Shown piece by piece: positions 45,707-55,898 of a DNA stretch of 64,000 nt. Location: contig JAKSZP010017390.1 in assembly GCA_022478985.1 (NCBI GenBank), forward strand, positions 1 through 64,000. Reading direction: 5' to 3'. The number at the start of each line of letters is the position of its first letter. Positions within the stretch are counted from its first letter, which is position 1. The notes below the pieces were generated by a model. That model had not been told where the DNA came from and searched no databases. It was given only the letters and a program-made list of their open reading frames with translations. Made by a program: the position numbers and the translations under genes. The DNA is from Massospora cicadina. Taxonomy: Eukaryota > Entomophthoromycota > Entomophthoromycetes > Entomophthorales > Entomophthoraceae.

Positions 45707-47359
45707 ACAGCCTCACCTTGCTCTGGGCTCCATCCACGAGGAGCAGGCGAATTGGGTCCTGAGTGACTATGGGAACCACCCCCTTGTGAACTATCATACT
45801 GCTGGGTGGATGGAATTGAATCCGCCAAAATGGACTTAGAAGAATTAGTGTCATGTGGAGGGTCCATCACATTTCCTGAGGGATACTCATTATCTGATCC
45901 ATAGCATTCTTCCTTAAATCACCACTAACTGCACCACTTTCCCCAGCTCCGGTGTGCTCAGCAAAATGTTTGTTGATTAGCTGTTCCATTTTAACCAAAT
46001 ATCATCTACACCATCCATTCTGAAATTTCTTTGCAGTGTCTCATATTGATGTTGCAACTCCTGATGGAATTCCCGCTCAACGTCCAGTTTCCGCTCCACA
46101 GCTTGTAGTTGTGAGAGGACATCCTCTACTATGTTCTTCATTTGTTCATATTGCCAACTAGAATTACCCACTTGTTGATTAGCGTCATTTACGTGGTTAA
46201 TGAGGGCGGCTTGTTCCCACACCAATTCCTCATTGGCCAATTGAAGGGTATCAAGACGTACTTGCATGTCTGCGTACTCTTTCATCTCACTGATTGGAAG
46301 AGGAAAAGCTTGACTGCGCTCAGCCTGGCTAACAACTTCCAATTGTGTAACTGGACGTATTAGCTGGTATATTCAGGGGATGTCAACCAAAGGATGAGCG
46401 CATTATCTGTCATCCTCTGATTAATTCATTTGATGCAAAGTTGGCTTAATTCAGCTGCTACAGAACTGACACAATCCGTCACTCGCCATTCTGTCAGTAT
46501 TATCTTTTCCCTAAGCTGAGCTATCATGGCTTCAATTGCTTCCGCCCATTCTGCTAGGTCCATCATAAAGCGCTCAGTATTTCTTACCAATGCTGTTATG
46601 TCTGAATCTATTCTGCCAATAGGACATGCCAATCCAACAGTTTTCCTATCACTCAGGGTAACTCTAGTTTCAATTGTGGTACCAAGACGTCCAACTGATG
46701 GCGGACATCCCCATCACTACGGTCCATCTGTACCAGCACCCCCTGCACCTCCAAAAAAGAGCAATCAAGGCAGTTGAGCAGGAGGCAAGTATTGTTCTGC
46801 TGTTCTCAAGTGAACCGCATTACATCCCCAATCTCTATATTGTGGTGAGCCAACACATGCAGTAGCTGGCGAATAGACAGTTGCACATAAATGACTAGAT
46901 ACTCCTCAATTCTGTGGGTACTAAGATGGTGAGATAACCCCATTGTAGTCGCATCCAGATAGGACATGTATAAGGCGTAGCAGTTTTCTTGATCTCGTCA
47001 ATTATAAAACAAACTTAAGGCATGCTCCCCCACCTCATCTTCATAGAGTTGATACCCCTTCACAGCCATTCCATAATGTCACGCAGCCGCTGAAGAGTCA
47101 CATTTGTGGAGTGACCTTGTTGTTCAGCCATCAACTCAGGACAGTTTTCTAATTGCAGATTGACCATAACATCTTCATCTTCATCTCCTGGCTCAGTTAC
47201 AGTAAATAATACTGGTTTTTCATTAGGTGCTTCCTGCACTTACTCAGTGTACCGCATTCAGAATTTGATCAAATTTTGTCATAACAAATGAGGGCTCATT
47301 ATTTTACCCTAGTGTCGAGGAACTACAGTTGACCAGTGGCCCCCTGTAGTGAGCATCAC
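45707..47359 (-). pseudogene. Coiled-coil gag N-terminal extension of gypsy C, leader and primer site
   Basis: The frame 45977-46342 is a strong coiled coil (for example LQAVERKLDVEREFHQELQ), and 46426-46632 is similarly helical. Near 47150-47230 an acidic stretch EPGDEDEDVMVNL starts the region. D and G have only about 435 bases or so between LTR and capsid core, so C carries an extra ~1.1 kb. At 47349-47358 (minus) TGATGCTCAC is the primer site. Confidence 0.72.
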
Positions 47360-47835
47360 TGTTAATCTTTGGCGTAAAGGCTTGATTCCACCAAGTTGGT
47401 TTACACAGGATATTTGCCACTGAGCAACCAAAACAGACAATATACATATCGCTAACTTTAATAAAACCCAATATATGATATATGGAGCAATTTCCCCTTT
47501 GACCTTTATTAGTTTACTAATAATCGCAGACTTTATCTGCAACAACTTACTAACAGAAAAAGATTTCCTCTTCAATACTCCGTTCAACTCTTTAAATCTC
47601 AGTTCCCCATGCTGGATGCATCCTCAGCTTTGTAGTCTCCTATTTGTTTTCCCTTTTCTAGAAGTTTTCATTAATCTCAAAATCTTATCATAATTTCCCT
47701 TGATTTGCCAAATGGTTGAACTTTGATCAATTACTTTTCATATACCTTTTCCATCAATTTCAAAACTTGTCTTAATTCCCACTCCAATCTGCCAGTATGT
47801 GTAGTGTATCATCCAGTCATATCACTTCTACAACA
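47360..47835 (-). repeat. 5' LTR of gypsy C (476 bp)
   Basis: Partner of 40478-40954. Its minus strand starts TGTTGTAGAAG, where the 3' LTR has TGTCGCAAAG, and both go on to GATATGACTGG. Confidence 0.93.
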
Positions 47836-47840
47836 TAGAA
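47836..47840. repeat. Target-site duplication of gypsy C, right copy
   Basis: 'tagaa', partner of 'tagga' at 40473-40477. Gypsy I sequence resumes from here. Confidence 0.75.
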
Positions 47841-48581
47841 CATAGTTTTACATAAGTGATAGGGGCATGCTGTGTAACCTGGAGAGTTTTAGTGGTTAGA
47901 TTCCTTGATAGAATAGAGATAGATTTCCCGTAGGCAGGATCTAAATCTCTGGCAGGTAAATGCTTACTTGATGGAAGGGTTTGGATATCCACTAAGCTCC
48001 AAAATTTGATGAGGAGGGGTAAGAATCTGAATCCCCATATCTACAATAACTTGTGAGCCCAAGTGTATTGTAGTAGAACTAGGGTTATATAAAGTAATCA
48101 TCTCTTCGTCATCCACAGCCTCTGGGGGAAACTTAGTTTTATCTACTAAGACTTGGTACTCAATTTTGCAAATGGGGGATGGGTATTCTAGAAAGCATGT
48201 CAATTTTTAATGGCTCTTTTATTTTTGATTGGGAGTTTGAATTATTAACGGAATCTGATACCCTAGTAGGGACAGGTGTTTTCCTTGTAATTGATGATGC
48301 AGTTAAACTCCCGCATCATTTAAACCCCAATAAGCAAATCATAATTATGTTTTTAACACAATGGCAGTGTCAGTAATTAAATATTTCCTGAAGCAAAGAG
48401 GTAAGGCAGAATAAGCTCCAATCGCCTTAGTAGACTGATTACCTGCCGTTACATATTCAACCTCATGGATCAAGTCTGTAGTCATTTTTATCTTTTGGAT
48501 AAGTTGGGAGGAAATAACGTTAACCAGTGAGCCAGTATCAATTATTTCCAAAACTCTAAACTTATGTATGACTACCTCAAC
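47841..48581 (-). pseudogene. Protease and PR-RT linker of gypsy I
   Basis: The frame 48345-48551 contains IIDTGSLVNVISSQLIQKI, a retropepsin active site with all residues intact. The frame 47964-48203 contains the strand region MGIQILTPPHQILELSGYP and leads to RT, which resumes at 40477 on the other side of gypsy C. Confidence 0.83.
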
Positions 48582-50027
48582 TCAAACCACCAAAGATCCA
48601 AACTGAGAATTTATAGCTAGTAGACTGTCAGTAGGGATTTGTAATGAAGCAAGCAGAGGATTCTGCCATGTCCAAGATTGGGGCTGTTCTTTGCGTTTGA
48701 ACTCTTTGTCTTCCAGCTCTTTACTTTCCATAGAAGATTGACTGTCAAAATTTTTTGGATAACTGATCAACATAAAAGTAAGAGAGCGGGAGGTGTTTAT
48801 TTCTTGGATAGAAAAAAGTACATCTTCTTCTGCAGGGGCAGCTAACACAAAACAACCTGAAGTGCTTGGGATAGAGTCAGAGTTAGAACAAGGGTCATGA
48901 GGCACTTTTTCTCCGTCAGCATAGGGAGCCTCTTTCCCTATACTGACTGATCTTTTGCTGACTTACATTGAAGGATGCGGCAGTCAGCTACAGTGTGGTT
49001 GTTTTTTCTGCAATGAGTGCTTTATAATTCAGGTGTAGGCGCGTTGGGGGGTGTAATGGTCAATACTTGAGACTGGGGCTTTTTGTGATAAAATGAGTTG
49101 GCCTGACGGGTTTAAGTAGTTTGGACGGAATTTCTAATATAACCTCTTTAATATGGAGGAGGGACGTTAAGTTAGACTTCACCACTTTAAGAGAAAGTAC
49201 AATAAAAAGCATATTCTTAAATGCTGACAACGCAGAAGTGATGGCATGATCTAACGTAAGAAGATTCCTTATAACCAGAGTTTGTGCTTTGGAGTAAAAA
49301 TGGTGGGTGAATTCGCTAATAGTTTCCCCCAAATTAAGGCAGATACCCATAGAGGTTTGTTTTTGGTTGGTTAAGGTTAAGTCGCTCTCAAATTTTCAAA
49401 AAAAGGCAGGCTTGGCATTAGTCCAAGTATGGCAATGCATCAGAAGGGGACCATAATGTCTTAAGCCATTCAGCTAACAGTTGATCAAGTGTTTAAGTCG
49501 CTGGGCGTTAGTGGCTTCTTCCATAGCATTTTTATAACAAAATAAGAAGAAGATACTTTTTTCGCCTGGGACGTACTTCTCTTTGAACTTTGGTTTGAAC
49601 ATGCCACTAGGGGGAGTTAATTGTTGAACAAAGTTTATTGACATGGGGGACCATTTTCGCCTAAAAAAGAACTGTTATTGCTGGATGTGTCATAATGATG
49701 TAGGGCGTCCACTTTATTTTGTAAGACGTTGATATCCTCAATTATTGAGTCTACCTGATTGTGGGCGTCCCAAAGGCCCAATTTGGTGGCGACAAGAGGG
49801 GCTAACTGCCAAATTTTGCTTTTGAGCTTGGTAGTCGCATCTCAAAGTTCAAATTGGTGTTGCTCAAGGGTAAGGATTTGTTGCTCCATTCAGCGCATTA
49901 TAGCAGGGAAATTATCCAAGGGTTTAAGGTGTTCCTGATCTAACATGAGATAGGGTGCCATATTTTCGTATTGTTCATAGATGGGTTTTTAAATGTTTTT
50001 CAACGTGAACTCAGGGTTTACCTGGCA
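48582..50027 (-). pseudogene. gag of gypsy I
   Basis: The frame 49060-49350 has NLGETISEFTHHFYSKAQTL, the capsid C-terminal helix region seen also in H and J. Near 48978-49021 the minus strand reads S-T-HCRKNNHTVADC: a CCHC knuckle with Ser for the first Cys. The 48582-48905 frame is the gag C-terminus. The N-terminal part up to the LTR (49600-50027) is stop-rich but has helical heptads. Confidence 0.72.
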
Positions 50028-50037
50028 GAGAGCACCA
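50028..50037 (-). promoter_or_regulatory. Primer-binding site of gypsy I
   Basis: The minus strand reads TGGTGCTCTC two bases after the LTR, close to TGGTGCTCAC in J and to C, D and G variants. It should pair with the 3' end of a host tRNA ending ...GAGCACCA. Confidence 0.65.
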
Positions 50038-50039
50038 GT

Positions 50040-50674
50040 TTTACTGGGACCACAGCTGTAATACCTATATCCCTCAATAATTTGAGGCCAGGGGACCTGA
50101 AGTTTTAGGGTTTATATTGCTTATTTTTTGCTTCTCTTAGTCAAGAAGTCTTTTCCAGATACAACATCTAGATAAGCAATTCATAATAAAAAACAAATCA
50201 ATTTTTTTAAAAAAATTTGAAAAAGGGGAGAAAACGTATAGTTTATTACTAAAAACAAGCTTTTTAAAGATAATTGGAGAGGTTAATTGGGGAAGATCTA
50301 AGCTGCCCAAGCTTAGATCTAATAAGATAAACAAATTGGGGATTTGTTGCAAGCTCTATTATCTCAGTTTATCTGATTGAGCTCATATCATAGCTTGGGT
50401 TTGAACACCAAGGTTGGGTAGAATTGGGGGAGCATGATTCAGCTGTATCAGTTGGGGCTGATCACCAATTTCAATAGTAGGCAACTTTTATTGGGGATGA
50501 TGCTCAACAGAAGTTTGGGCTTTTTGGACAAACGCGGGATTTATCTCAATTTAAAATGCTGTCAACTATAGTTGGGAATTATCCCTGGCAGAAGTTTGGG
50601 CTTTTTGGTCAGTTTGGTATTGATTCCTATCATCCAACGTATCAAAGCCTGTCGTTCAGGTAGGAATCTTAACA
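50040..50674 (-). repeat. 5' LTR of gypsy I (635 bp)
   Basis: Partner of 37141-37753. The minus strand starts TGTTAAGATTCC. It contains an internal repeat: 'agaagtttgggctttttgg' at about 50511 and again about 82 bases on. The left LTR has only one clear copy. Confidence 0.82.
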
Positions 50675-51600
50675 TGGACCATTGGGTAGTGTATGGGACC
50701 GCTGGAGCACAAAGCACTGTGTCAGATGGCGCCTAAAGCACTTTTTCTTTATTTTGGGTCAATTGGAGCTTCCACTTTGGCCATGGTCTTGCCTGTTAAT
50801 TATTAGGACATGCTGATTGTGGCTGCATTCATGTGGCAGTTTTGAAGTGGTGGTCGATATAGTGGAGGAAACTAGAGATATTGGGGCAAAGGATTCCCAT
50901 CTATTTCACCCCTAGCGGAGTCCCAACAGAACCTATCCACTCTAGTCAAAAAATCTTGCTTATAGCGATGGGGTATTTCCTGTTTTCTATTGGAAGATGA
51001 AGCGGAGGACCAGAGATTTCTCTAATCAGATTTACAAGTGTATTGGTATTCCGTCAAGGGTTGCGACCACCTTGAATATACCTTCTTGCAGCAGGTATAG
51101 TATGGACAGAACTTGAAATAGACGTCCCCAAAGGCCTATATGGTGAAATCATGGGTCCCTACCAGTAATTGAGGCTCAAAACCCCATGTGGCTCCTGGAC
51201 TACTGTTACCAGGGCATGGCGAAATGAAGGTTTTATTCACAAATCTACAGAAATAGTCTATGGTGGTCTAAAGACACCAAGTGGTGGCTTTTCTTCATTT
51301 GACACTGAATGATGAAGTTTAACATATACATGAATTTGGTTCATGGGAGGATCTAGGTTTAACTAAAGAAACCTCATATAATATAATGACCATGGTTCCA
51401 TGTGAGGCCCTGACTGGGCTGGTGGATGACCAGATAAAAAGAGAGATGGACCTGTTTGAAAAATATTGAGACATTTTTTTCATCTGACAACCACGATTTG
51501 GGATGTGCCATGGGGTGGTGCATCAGTTGGACATGGGAGAAACCTTCCCATTTGATCATGGACTATTTATCAATCCAAAGTGGCGAAAGAGATTGTATCC
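50675..51600 (+). pseudogene. Protease remnant and PR-RT linker of gypsy F
   Basis: Starts after the active site, at the stretch 'gtatgggacc' that follows it in C, D, E and G. The rest matches the linker of C (43500-44280) in reverse orientation. A frame at 51456-51638 leads into RT. There is no catalytic Asp because the element is cut here. Confidence 0.7.
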
Positions 51601-52420
51601 ATGAAAGTAGAAAAAATGATCAATATAGGGAATGTTAGAGCCATTGAAGAGTCCCTGGGCGTCCCCCATGTTGATAATTAAGAAAAAGGATGGCACTAAT
51701 AGAGTATTAATTGACTACTAGAAGCTTATGCATATCACAAAAACATTCATACCTGCTCCTGAAAATTGACAACACCCTGGATTGGCTGGGTGTGGCCAAC
51801 TATTTCTTGGCCATGGATTTGATATCAGGATACTGGAAAAACGAGTTTCCAATGGCTGAGTGGAAGAAATACGCTAATATCACCTCAACGGGGCTGTTCC
51901 AACCCACATATATGACTAAAGGGCTATGAAATGCCCCAGCTACGTTCCAGCGGTCAATTAACACCATCTTGGGTGACCTGAAGCTGTTCTGTGTTCTAGT
52001 CTACCTCAACTATATTAACGTGTTCTTGTGGACGTTAACCAAGAATTTAGACCATTTAGAGCAATTGTTCCGCCATCTTACCAAAGCAAACATAAAAGTC
52101 AAACCTCAAAAAGGCCATTTTTTCAAGGAGCAATTAGAATATCTTAGGTTTGTAATAGATTTGAAAGGGCTTAGTCCTCAGCAGGCAAAGGTTGACGCTA
52201 TACAAAAGATGACCTGGCCAGGAAACAAGAGGGATATTTAGGTGTTATTAGGGATGGTTGGGTACTACCACTGGTTCGTCCCTAACTTCAGCTGTATTGG
52301 GGTTCCCCTTTTTGAGTTGTAATAGAAGAACGCCACCTTTGAATAGACTGAGAGTTGTCAATACGCTTTTGAAGTTTTACAAACTGTATTGGCTAGTGCG
52401 CCAGTCTTAAAATACCCTAA
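51601..52420 (+). pseudogene. Reverse transcriptase of gypsy F
   Basis: Starts with the N-terminal motif (LIIKKKDGTN near 51670-51700). The frame 51711-51929 has FLAMDLISGYWKNEF and the frame 51969-52241 has CVLVYLNYINVF and QKGHFFKEQLEYL. The catalytic box reads YLNY (52002-52013), both aspartates lost. GYYHWFVPNFS near 52260 is the thumb/connection. Confidence 0.87.
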
Positions 52421-52935
52421 CTTTTAGAAGTAATTTATTTTACAAATGGATGCGTCTCTTTCTGCCATAGGGGCGGTATTATTCCAGATGGATGATGGCG
52501 TGGAGCGCCCAGTTGCATTTGTAGTCAGAGCTTGAATTGCCATGAACAGAATTTTACAATGACTGAGTGGGAGTTTCTTGCTGAAATTATATGCATATAT
52601 GCAGTTCTGAGTCTACCTACATTGAAAAAAACAAAGTTGTGACAGATCATGTGTTGTTGCGTTGGTTACAGAACTTTTGTGAGCCCAAAGGGCGCTTTGA
52701 TAGATGGGCCTTAAGCTGCAGGCTTATAATTTCGATTTACTGCATCATTCTTACGCAAAGCACCAAAATTCTGGCTGCTTATATTGGCTATTAACAATTT
52801 TGGTAACGGCGGACTTGGGTGACTTGCTATATGAAAAAATAATAAGTGGTTTAAATTCTGACAAACTGCCACAAGTTAATCAGGCACTAGATGGGATGAT
52901 GGCTGATATGATTTGAAAAAATGGGGAGATATATA
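52421..52935 (+). pseudogene. RNase H of gypsy F
   Basis: Near 52444 QMDASLSAIGAV carries the first Asp. VVTDHVLLRWLQNFCEPKGRF (frame from 52591) and LKLQAYNFDLLHH (frame from 52704) complete the domain in two more frames. Confidence 0.83.
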
Positions 52936-53910
52936 GGCGTATTGGTAACAATACGCTGAGTTTAACAAAACCCTCTGCTCAACTGGACATTATTTTTGAG
53001 CGCACAAAGTGGTGGGTCATAGAGTATTATGCAAGATGTTGGAATTCTTACGGCTTTAATACTGTTGTGAAAGCATGCACTTTGAAGCAGTAGAGACCAT
53101 TTTTTGCTGCCACCAGTGCCAAGTGGAAAAGCCGTTCTACCAGAATACCTCTTACCAGCTGGTAAAACCTCATTTTGCTTGGCACACGGTATCCATTGAT
53201 GACATTAGGCCCTTGCTGACAGGAGCCAACTAATCTAAGTATATCTTGGTGGCAATTGACCATTTGACCAGGTGGGTTGAGGCATGGGACTTACAAGATT
53301 TGGGGGCAGTTACTGTGGCTAAGTTTGTAATGAAATGTATAATTCAGCGTCACGGCTGCCCTCAGTTTATCCTCACTAACAATGGAACTAATTTTACCTC
53401 TCACATCCTACCCAAGGTCAACGAAATGATAACCATCTGTAGGGTCCTAACAACTCCATATCATCCTGAATCCAATGGAATGGTCAAATGGGTTAATGGG
53501 ACCCTGGTGAACATACTATGGTAGTTGGTTACATATAGACCCTCCAATTGGAGTACCCTCCTTTCCACCTCTGTGTTTGCCTTCAATTTCAGCTTCAACT
53601 CAGCAACAGGAAAGAGTCCTTTCCAGTTACTGTATGATTGCACCATGCTCTACCTGCACTTCTCTATGCCTGTATGGAAGGTACCTGCGGAATGTATCCT
53701 TGATGCTACTTGACCACCCTAACAAATATGACGATTAAATTGCAAACTTAAGCTTACTTGTTCATCTTAGCCAAGAAAATTAAAATCAGGGTGCAATCAG
53801 GTATGGCATAGTGGGCTAACACAGTTAAAGGATGGAGATATGGTTCTATTCAACGATCAGCATGGGTTTGGTCATAAGCATAAGCTATATCATATCTGGA
53901 TTAACCCTTT
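52936..53910 (+). pseudogene. Integrase of gypsy F
   Basis: CCHQCQVEKPFYQ-like zinc region near 53107, then HTVSIDDIRPL (first Asp). The frame 53246-53524 has AIDHLTRWVEAWDL, CPQFILTNNGTNF (second Asp now Asn) and SNGMVKWVNG (Lys for Glu). E shares both changes. The C-terminal NFSFNSATGKSPFQLLYD (from 53525) leads to the GPY region near 53840. Confidence 0.88.
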
Positions 53911-54024
53911 TAAAAAATAGAAAAAATCAGTGTTGAAGCCTATAATATCAAGGACCCTGCGATTAGTCAGATTATTAATTGAGTGCACGTGAAGTTCCTT
54001 TGGCATATAAACAACAATAGAGCC

Positions 54025-55288
54025 TATCCCAATAAAAAAGTCAAAACAAAATTTTCTTGTGGGTTATATAAGCTAAGTTTATTTGGTTTTGTTGCTCAGG
54101 TTCTTCCGCTAAGCTGTCTTCATCTCCTCACCCTTTCTCAGAACTTTCTGATGAGCCTTGTTCCTTAACCAGTGGGACCCACGTTTCTTCTTTTGCTGCA
54201 TTGGGGGTGGTGCAGATTCGCTGGACTCTTAAAGGTTGGTGGTGGGGGCGGAGGCTGCCTTGTTGGGGATGGAGGATTGTTATCCACTCTGGGGCCGTCA
54301 TGCCACAAATAGAGGAAAGGATGGGGTGGCAGTACTTGAGGAGGATGGTGGACTGGGGACCCAGGGTAACAGGCAAGGTGGTGATATCTCAGCTAGTTGA
54401 TAAAAACAAACCTGCTCTTGCCCCACTAGAAGCAAAGCCTGCAACCACATGCACTGGTGGTCTAGCGAAAACAATGAGTATGTGAGAAGATATGGCTGGA
54501 GTCATAGGGGCTGGCACACAAGAAGGTGAATCCTGGCTCAGGGTAAAATACTGCGCTTAGTGCCAGGCAATCCACGAGGAAGTCCTCCACGATAGGAGAT
54601 GCAGTAGGGAAAGAAGCAGCCACTGTAAAAGCTGCTCGTTGGCCCACTCAAGGGACGCCTGGTGACACTCCATCCCTGACCCTAACTTGCCCGCAGGATG
54701 AAAAATATCATGTTGGCAAGGAGTGGCATGACGTGGAGGTATTGGGATGGGTTGGTGGTGCCAAGAGTGTCAAACGCTGCAGCAACCACAGATTGCATAT
54801 GATTAACTGGTTAATTTGGAAGTGAACCCCTAGGGACTGGAAGTGGGTAGGAGCATGGGGAAAGGACCCTGACCAGCTGGCTTATCACCCACCGCATAAA
54901 GCATAGCATCCGTTAGACTGACAATGCTATGGGATGAGACTCAGTGGGAGGTGGGAGCACTAAATAGCTGAAGCCATCCGCCTTGAGCTGGGCCACTTTT
55001 TAAACAAAGGGCCTCTGCTCTGTTCCCCACCCAGCGTAACTAGGTCACTATGTCACTGAAGGGGGTGCACAAGGAAGACAAATGGCCAACAAATTTGCGA
55101 ATGAGCTTCTCCTGGGCCAGAAGGGTCACAGCATCCGCTTTTGCCCTCCTTTATTAGCTGGGGAAAGGGAGAACTGGTGGAGTGGGATGCGGCCTGGGTT
55201 GGCTTGAAATGCGTCAAGTCATAAACAAAAGAAAAATTGAAATTCTTGAGCTTGTGGTTGTTGTTGCATGGTGGGCTGTATTGGGATA
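54025..55288 (-). mobile_element. Unknown 1.26-kb segment with 10-bp inverted ends and an antisense ORF remnant
   Basis: Found in F between integrase and the polypurine tract; C and E have only 100-300 bases there. Its ends are TATCCCAATA (54025-54034) and TATTGGGATA (55279-55288), perfect inverted repeats; if TA is the duplicated target, it fits a TA-inserting transposon. The minus strand starts MQQQPQAQEF within ~10 bases of the right end and is coding-like to near the left end, with acidic DSLAEEPEQQNQ at the C-terminus, across several frames. It is GC-richer than F. No family was recognised. Confidence 0.5.
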
Positions 55289-55333
55289 ATTAAAGAATGG
55301 CGTACAGCTTATTGTCAAGTCAAAGGGGGGTAA

Positions 55334-55898
55334 TGATGAGGTATATATATAATTGGATAATAAGCTAGATTAACCACCAGTGGATCATTGGTTAACCATC
55401 ATGATTAGGCATATATGAGTATTATCAAGCAATCCTATTGATGATAAACAAAGTCAACCTTGGCGGCTAGGAAGAATTATGCAAAATATTCAATAAAATC
55501 AATCAGGAGATGTCAATAATAGCAAATAATTGGTGAATTTCCTCAAATTAGGCAATTGTGAATTTAATGAATGTAGACTCTGTCAGACCAATGAGAATAT
55601 GGTAGAATGAATAGTCTAAACAAAACGGTTGGTATTGTCAAGATCACTAAAATATAAGTGATATGAGGGGGTTGAATGGGATATTTGTTAATAGGAAGAG
55701 AAGGAGATTAGTACTAGGAGCTGTGTAATAGAATATAAGAAAATAAAGTGTTGTAGCAGAAGAAATTGCTTTGGGTTTTATTATATTTATTAAGTTATCT
55801 TGGGACCAATGATCTCCATATCATACATTCTTTTCTCAGTGGGATTGACCCTGTGTGACCCCTTTGGCGTATCTCTGATAATTGCCAAAGTTATACCA
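55334..55898 (+). repeat. 3' LTR of gypsy F (565 bp)
   Basis: Starts TGATGAGG...AATTGGATAATAAGC (D: TGTCGAGAG...GACTGGATAATAAGC) and ends GCCAAAGTTATACCA (E: ACCAAAAATTATAACA). The polypurine tract AAAGGGGGG is at 55322-55330. No partner is in the window. Confidence 0.83.

Larger units (their letters stand above)
40478..47835 (-). mobile_element. Gypsy C (family 1), complete with both LTRs (7.36 kb)
   Basis: Minus-strand element with 3' LTR 40478-40954, polypurine tract, IN, RNase H, RT, PR, CCHC, gag, a long coiled-coil gag N-terminus, primer site 47349-47358 and 5' LTR 47360-47835. A 5-bp target duplication (tagga/tagaa) encloses it. It lies inside gypsy I, so it is younger than I. By eye roughly one base in six differs between its LTRs, so it is itself old. 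Confidence 0.92.
37141..50674 (-). mobile_element. Gypsy I (family 3), carrying gypsy C
   Basis: Minus-strand LTR element: 5' LTR 50040-50674, gag 48582-50039, PR near 48345-48551, RT, RNase H and IN 37770-40477, 3' LTR 37141-37753. Gypsy C (40478-47835) is inserted between PR and RT. Possible target bases are 'atggg' on the left and 'atgga' on the right, with a one-base ambiguity. RT keeps an intact YLDD, unlike every family 1 copy. Confidence 0.82.
50675..55898 (+). mobile_element. Gypsy F (family 1), 5'-truncated
   Basis: A plus-strand element that begins abruptly in the protease region ('gtgtatgggaccgctggagca' region, the same as G at 63920), then linker, RT, RNase H, IN, an extra inserted segment, polypurine tract and 3' LTR. 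The 5' LTR and gag are not found left of I, where E lies in the opposite direction. All reading frames are broken. Confidence 0.85.

Noticed and set aside
37141..55898. Endogenous pararetrovirus or retrovirus
   Set aside because: LTRs, integrase after RT-RNase H, and no envelope or movement-protein motif. Ty3/gypsy retrotransposons explain everything.
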